Below, piece by piece: positions 61,263-64,000 of a DNA stretch of 64,000 nt. Location: NCBI RefSeq assembly GCF_018137945.1, contig NZ_CP073089.1, positions 1,798,001-1,862,000 of the forward strand, given 5' to 3'. The notes beneath the pieces are model-generated. The model searched no databases, was not told where the DNA came from, and saw only the letters and a list, made by a program, of their open reading frames with translations. A program made the translations under genes and the position numbers. The DNA comes from Brevibacterium sp. W7.2 (GTDB taxonomy: Bacteria; Actinomycetota; Actinomycetes; Actinomycetales; Brevibacteriaceae). Position 1 is the first letter of the stretch, and the number at the start of each line of letters is the position of its first letter.

Positions 61263-61302
61263 CGACGAAGGCCCTCACCGACACCGGTGAGGGCCTTCGT
61301 CG
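61263..61302. terminator. Strong bidirectional terminator between secG and pgi
   Basis: A perfect 18-bp stem (61263-61280 with 61285-61302) closes an ACAC loop between convergent genes. Confidence 0.92.
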
Positions 61303-61311
61303 TGCGGTCAT

Positions 61312-61375
61312 GCGACGCGCAGGGCATCCGACTCGAAGGTCAGCCGACTCGCACGTCAGTCGACTCCGAAGTGGT
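61312..61375. repeat. 16-bp tandem repeat across the pgi stop codon
   Basis: Units start at 61312 (degenerate), 61328, 61344 and 61360; CCGACTCG or TCGACTCC opens the last three. The pgi stop (TGA on the minus strand, 61358-61356) lies in the 61344 unit; the adjacent unit has another TGA in a different frame. Confidence 0.78.
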
Positions 61376-62972
61376 GGTGCGGGGCGACCTCGGCGACGGC
61401 GTCGCGCAGCTGTGCGAGCCCGCGGGCCCGGTCGGTGAGGTGGACCCGGAGCACCGGACGCCCCTTCGCCCGCAGGGCCGCGGCATCGCCGAGCGCCTGC
61501 GCGTGCTCGAGTTCACCGAACCCGTAGCCGCGGCCGGGCACGATGAGCTCCGTGCGCGGGTCGGCGGTGATCTGGAGGAACACGCCGTTGGGGTGACCGC
61601 CCTTGTGGTACTGGCCCGTCGAGTGGAGGTACCGCGGGCCGAAGCCGAACGTCGTCTGCACCCCGGCGTGCCGGGAGACGAGCGGACGGAGGTCGACCGC
61701 CTCGGCGTCGCCGAGCCGATCGAGGTAGGCCTGGATGGCGACATAGCCGTACTCGTCGACCTGTGCGAAGAGCTCACGGAGGGCCCCGACGAGGTCGTCG
61801 GCCTCATCGATGTCGCCGTAGACCTCGACGGCGCCGTCGACGAACGCCGGGATCTCCTCGGCGTGGGTGCCCGTGTCGAGGGCCTCCCGGGCGAACGCCT
61901 TCGCCGCCTCGACATCCGGCTGATCGAACGGGTCGACCCCGATGCTGTAGCCGGCGATCGCGGTGGCGAACTCCCAGAAGAGGAACTGCTCGCCCAGATC
62001 GCCGTCGACCTCGGCATTGAAGCCCGAGGGCGCGCCGATCGTCGTGGCCGGGCCGAGGGTGCAGAGCAGGGCATCGGCGCGGGCGTCGGCGAAGCCGACA
62101 TCACCGGGTTCGTCGAGGACGACGGGGAGGATCCCCTGCCCGTCCTTGCCGAGCGATTCCGCGATGAGCTGCTCGACCCAGGCTCCCAGACCGGCAAGGG
62201 CCGCCGAGGTGGGAGCGAGGACGAGCTTCTCCGTGGCCCGGGCGTGGGCGATGCCCAGCCAGGTGCCGAACCGCAGCGCCGGGTTGTCCGGGCTGTCAGC
62301 GCCGAGGTCGGCGGCGATGCCCGCCGCGGACTCGACGATCCGGCGGATGTCGACCCCGGCGAGACCGGCGGGGACGAGGCCGAACGGGGAGAGGGCACTG
62401 AACCGACCGCCGACGTTCGGGTCGGCGTGGAACGTCGCGAGGTACCCTTCGGCACTCGCGAGCTCAGCGAGTTCGGTCCCGGGATCGGTGATCGCGATGA
62501 ACCGGCTGGCCGGGTCGATGCCGACGGCCTCGAAGGCCGCGGCGAACGCGCGCCGGATGGCATCGGTCTCGATCGTCGTCCCCGACTTCGAGGCGATGAC
62601 GAGGACGGTGTGGTCGAGGTCGGTGCCGATCGCCTCGGCGACCTGATTGGGATCGGTCGAATCGACGATCTCGAGGTCGACCCCGGCCCACGCCGCCATC
62701 ACCTCGGGGGCGAGCGACGAGCCGCCCATGCCGGTGAGGCTGATCGAGCGCAGACCCTGCGCGGCGAGATCGTCGCGCAGCGCCTCGATCTCGGTGACGA
62801 GCTCACCGGCCCGGCCCGCGAGATCGACCCAGCCGAGACGATCGGCGGCGACGGAGTCGGAGAAGACGCTCGCGTCCTGCGCCGCGATCCGCGAGGGCAC
62901 CCGGGCGCTGAGCAGACGGTCGAGTTCGGCCTCGAACTCCGCACTGACGGGGACGCTGAGCTCGACTCTCAT
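61356..62972 (-). CDS. pgi: Glucose-6-phosphate isomerase
   Basis: Interconverts glucose 6-phosphate and fructose 6-phosphate. The 538-residue protein is of the divergent type found next to, or fused to, transaldolase. Seen: SLTGMGGSSLAPEV (sugar-phosphate loop), STDPNQVAEA, IASKSGTTIET (SIS domain), FNAEVDGDLGEQFLFWEFA and GRGYGFGELEHAQA. It starts with an ATG inside the tal stop (ATGA), so the two are co-translated and link glycolysis with the pentose phosphate pathway. Confidence 0.92.
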   Translation of the reverse strand: MRVELSVPVSAEFEAELDRLLSARVPSRIAAQDASVFSDSVAADRLGWVDLAGRAGELVTEIEALRDDLAAQGLRSISLTGMGGSSLAPEVMAAWAGVDLEIVDSTDPNQVAEAIGTDLDHTVLVIASKSGTTIETDAIRRAFAAAFEAVGIDPASRFIAITDPGTELAELASAEGYLATFHADPNVGGRFSALSPFGLVPAGLAGVDIRRIVESAAGIAADLGADSPDNPALRFGTWLGIAHARATEKLVLAPTSAALAGLGAWVEQLIAESLGKDGQGILPVVLDEPGDVGFADARADALLCTLGPATTIGAPSGFNAEVDGDLGEQFLFWEFATAIAGYSIGVDPFDQPDVEAAKAFAREALDTGTHAEEIPAFVDGAVEVYGDIDEADDLVGALRELFAQVDEYGYVAIQAYLDRLGDAEAVDLRPLVSRHAGVQTTFGFGPRYLHSTGQYHKGGHPNGVFLQITADPRTELIVPGRGYGFGELEHAQALGDAAALRAKGRPVLRVHLTDRARGLAQLRDAVAEVAPHHHFGVD

Positions 62973-64000
62973 GCGCGCTCCAATGCCCGGCGGACAGTGC
63001 CCTGGAGCTCGGTCCAGCTGACGTCGAACTTCTCCAGGCCCTCGGTCTCGAGGACGGTCATGACATCGGCGTAGTCGATGCCGAGACCGGCGAGCCGGTC
63101 GAAGACCTCGTCGGCGGCCCGGTAGTCCTCAGCGGCGATCGGAGCCCCGACCTCGCCGTGGTCGGCGAAGGCGCGCAGCGTCGCCTCGGGCATCGTGTTG
63201 ACGGTGTCGGGGGAGACGAGACCGGTGACGTACATCGTGTCCGGGTAGTCGGGGTTCTTCACTCCGGTCGACGCCCACAGGAGCCGCTGCGGGCGGGCCC
63301 CGGCGAGTTCGAGGACGCGGAAGCGCTCGGAGGTGAAGAGCTGCGAGTGGATCTCATGGGCGAGCACGCAGTTGGCGATGCCCGCGCGACCGGCGAGCTC
63401 CGCGGCGGCCGGATCGTCGACGGCGGCGAGGCGCTTGTCGATCTCCGCATCGACGCGGGAGACGAAGATCGAGGCGACCGACCGGATCGTCGAGAGGTCG
63501 TGACCGGCGGCCCGCGCCTTCTCCAGTCCCTGGAGGTACGCCTCGACGACGTGCCGGTAGCGGGAGAGCGAGAAGACGAGCGTGACGTTGACGCTGATCC
63601 CGGCGCCGATGGTGTCGGCGATCGCGCTCAGTCCCTCCTCGGTGGCGGGGATCTTGATCATCGCGTTCGGCTCGCCGACCCGCTCCCACATGATCGTCGC
63701 CGCCGACGCCGTTCCCGCGGTGTCGCGGGCCAGCGGCGGGGGGACCTCGATCGAGACGCGTCCGTCGGCGCCGTCGGTGGCGTCGTAGACGGGCCGCAGC
63801 AGCCGGGCAGCTGCCGCGACGTCCTCGGTGGTCAGGGCTTCGATGGCCTCTTCGACGTCGGCACCGGAGGCGGCGAGGTCGGAGAGTGCGCCGTCGTAGC
63901 TGTCGGAGCCGGCGATCGCGGTGGCGAAGATCGTCGGGTTCGTCGTCACCCCGGTCACCGACGACTCGTCGATGAGGGTCTGGAGGTCACCGGACTCGAG
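62969..64000 (-). CDS. tal: Transaldolase, partial at the N-terminus
   Basis: Moves a dihydroxyacetone unit between sugar phosphates in the pentose phosphate pathway. The frame is open to the window edge, so 343 residues are present and the start is missing. Seen: SGDLQTLIDE, VTGVTTNPTIF, the Schiff-base lysine in AMIKIPAT, SVNVTLVFSLSRY and FVSRVDAEIDKRL. It is the TIGR00876-like long form common in actinobacteria. It overlaps pgi by four bases. Confidence 0.95.
   Translation of the reverse strand, partial: LESGDLQTLIDESSVTGVTTNPTIFATAIAGSDSYDGALSDLAASGADVEEAIEALTTEDVAAAARLLRPVYDATDGADGRVSIEVPPPLARDTAGTASAATIMWERVGEPNAMIKIPATEEGLSAIADTIGAGISVNVTLVFSLSRYRHVVEAYLQGLEKARAAGHDLSTIRSVASIFVSRVDAEIDKRLAAVDDPAAAELAGRAGIANCVLAHEIHSQLFTSERFRVLELAGARPQRLLWASTGVKNPDYPDTMYVTGLVSPDTVNTMPEATLRAFADHGEVGAPIAAEDYRAADEVFDRLAGLGIDYADVMTVLETEGLEKFDVSWTELQGTVRRALERA

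Overview
The window is high-GC bacterial DNA, dense with core genes and carrying many actinobacterial markers: an mIHF-type integration host factor, WhiA, an ANTAR response regulator of the PdtaR type, a helicase-dead PriA, single-chain acyl-CoA carboxyltransferase, the HGxxPAAW mini-protein and the tryptophan-operon membrane protein. The gene set and order suggest Actinomycetota, most likely Micrococcales (Brevibacterium or a relative). The genus is an inference from memory of gene order, not a proven assignment. No prophage, insertion sequence, CRISPR array or plasmid gene was found.

Layout. Bases 1-11.5 kb: end of pyrF, then mihF, gmk, rpoZ, coaBC, metK, priA, fmt, rsmB, rpe, pnuC-like, hisE and hisG (nucleotides, coenzymes, translation start, start of histidine synthesis). 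11.4-22.4 kb: a near-continuous run with many stop/start overlaps, holding a PH-domain protein, a CaiB-type CoA transferase and an acyl-CoA carboxylase inserted in the his genes, then hisF, hisI, trpE, the Trp membrane protein, HGxxPAAW, trpC, trpB, trpA and lgt. trpG, trpD and trpF are not here. 22.6-32.2 kb: gltB-gltD, pyk and an amino-acid:cation symporter. 32.4-33.0 kb: tRNA-Gly(CCC), a repeat-bearing non-coding stretch and tRNA-Leu(CAA). 33.2-45.7 kb: pdtaR, a thioesterase, polA, a DinB-like protein, a methyltransferase, rpsA, a large membrane protein, coaE and uvrB. 45.8-47.1 kb: a yybP-ykoY (manganese) riboswitch followed by terC. 47.2-57.9 kb: YciI, a Ski2-like helicase, uvrA, uvrC, rapZ, the YvcK homologue and whiA. 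57.9-64 kb: gap-pgk-tpiA-secG facing pgi-tal.

Expression signals. Eleven genes have a TANNNT -10 hexamer ending 6-8 bases before the start codon and no visible ribosome binding site, the pattern of leaderless transcription. Strong hairpin terminators close pyk, rpsA, secG/pgi and terC/yciI.

The most unusual feature is a recurring pattern at gene 3' ends. Short tandem repeats (period 13-24 bp) cross the stop codon of pyk, the symporter, polA, the DinB-like gene, the methyltransferase and pgi. In two of them the repeated TGA falls in all three frames. Further oddities are a palindrome cluster resembling REP elements at 37.95-38.08 kb, an inverted-repeat array of about 31 bp between the two tRNAs, and duplicated segments upstream of uvrA and of the HGxxPAAW gene.
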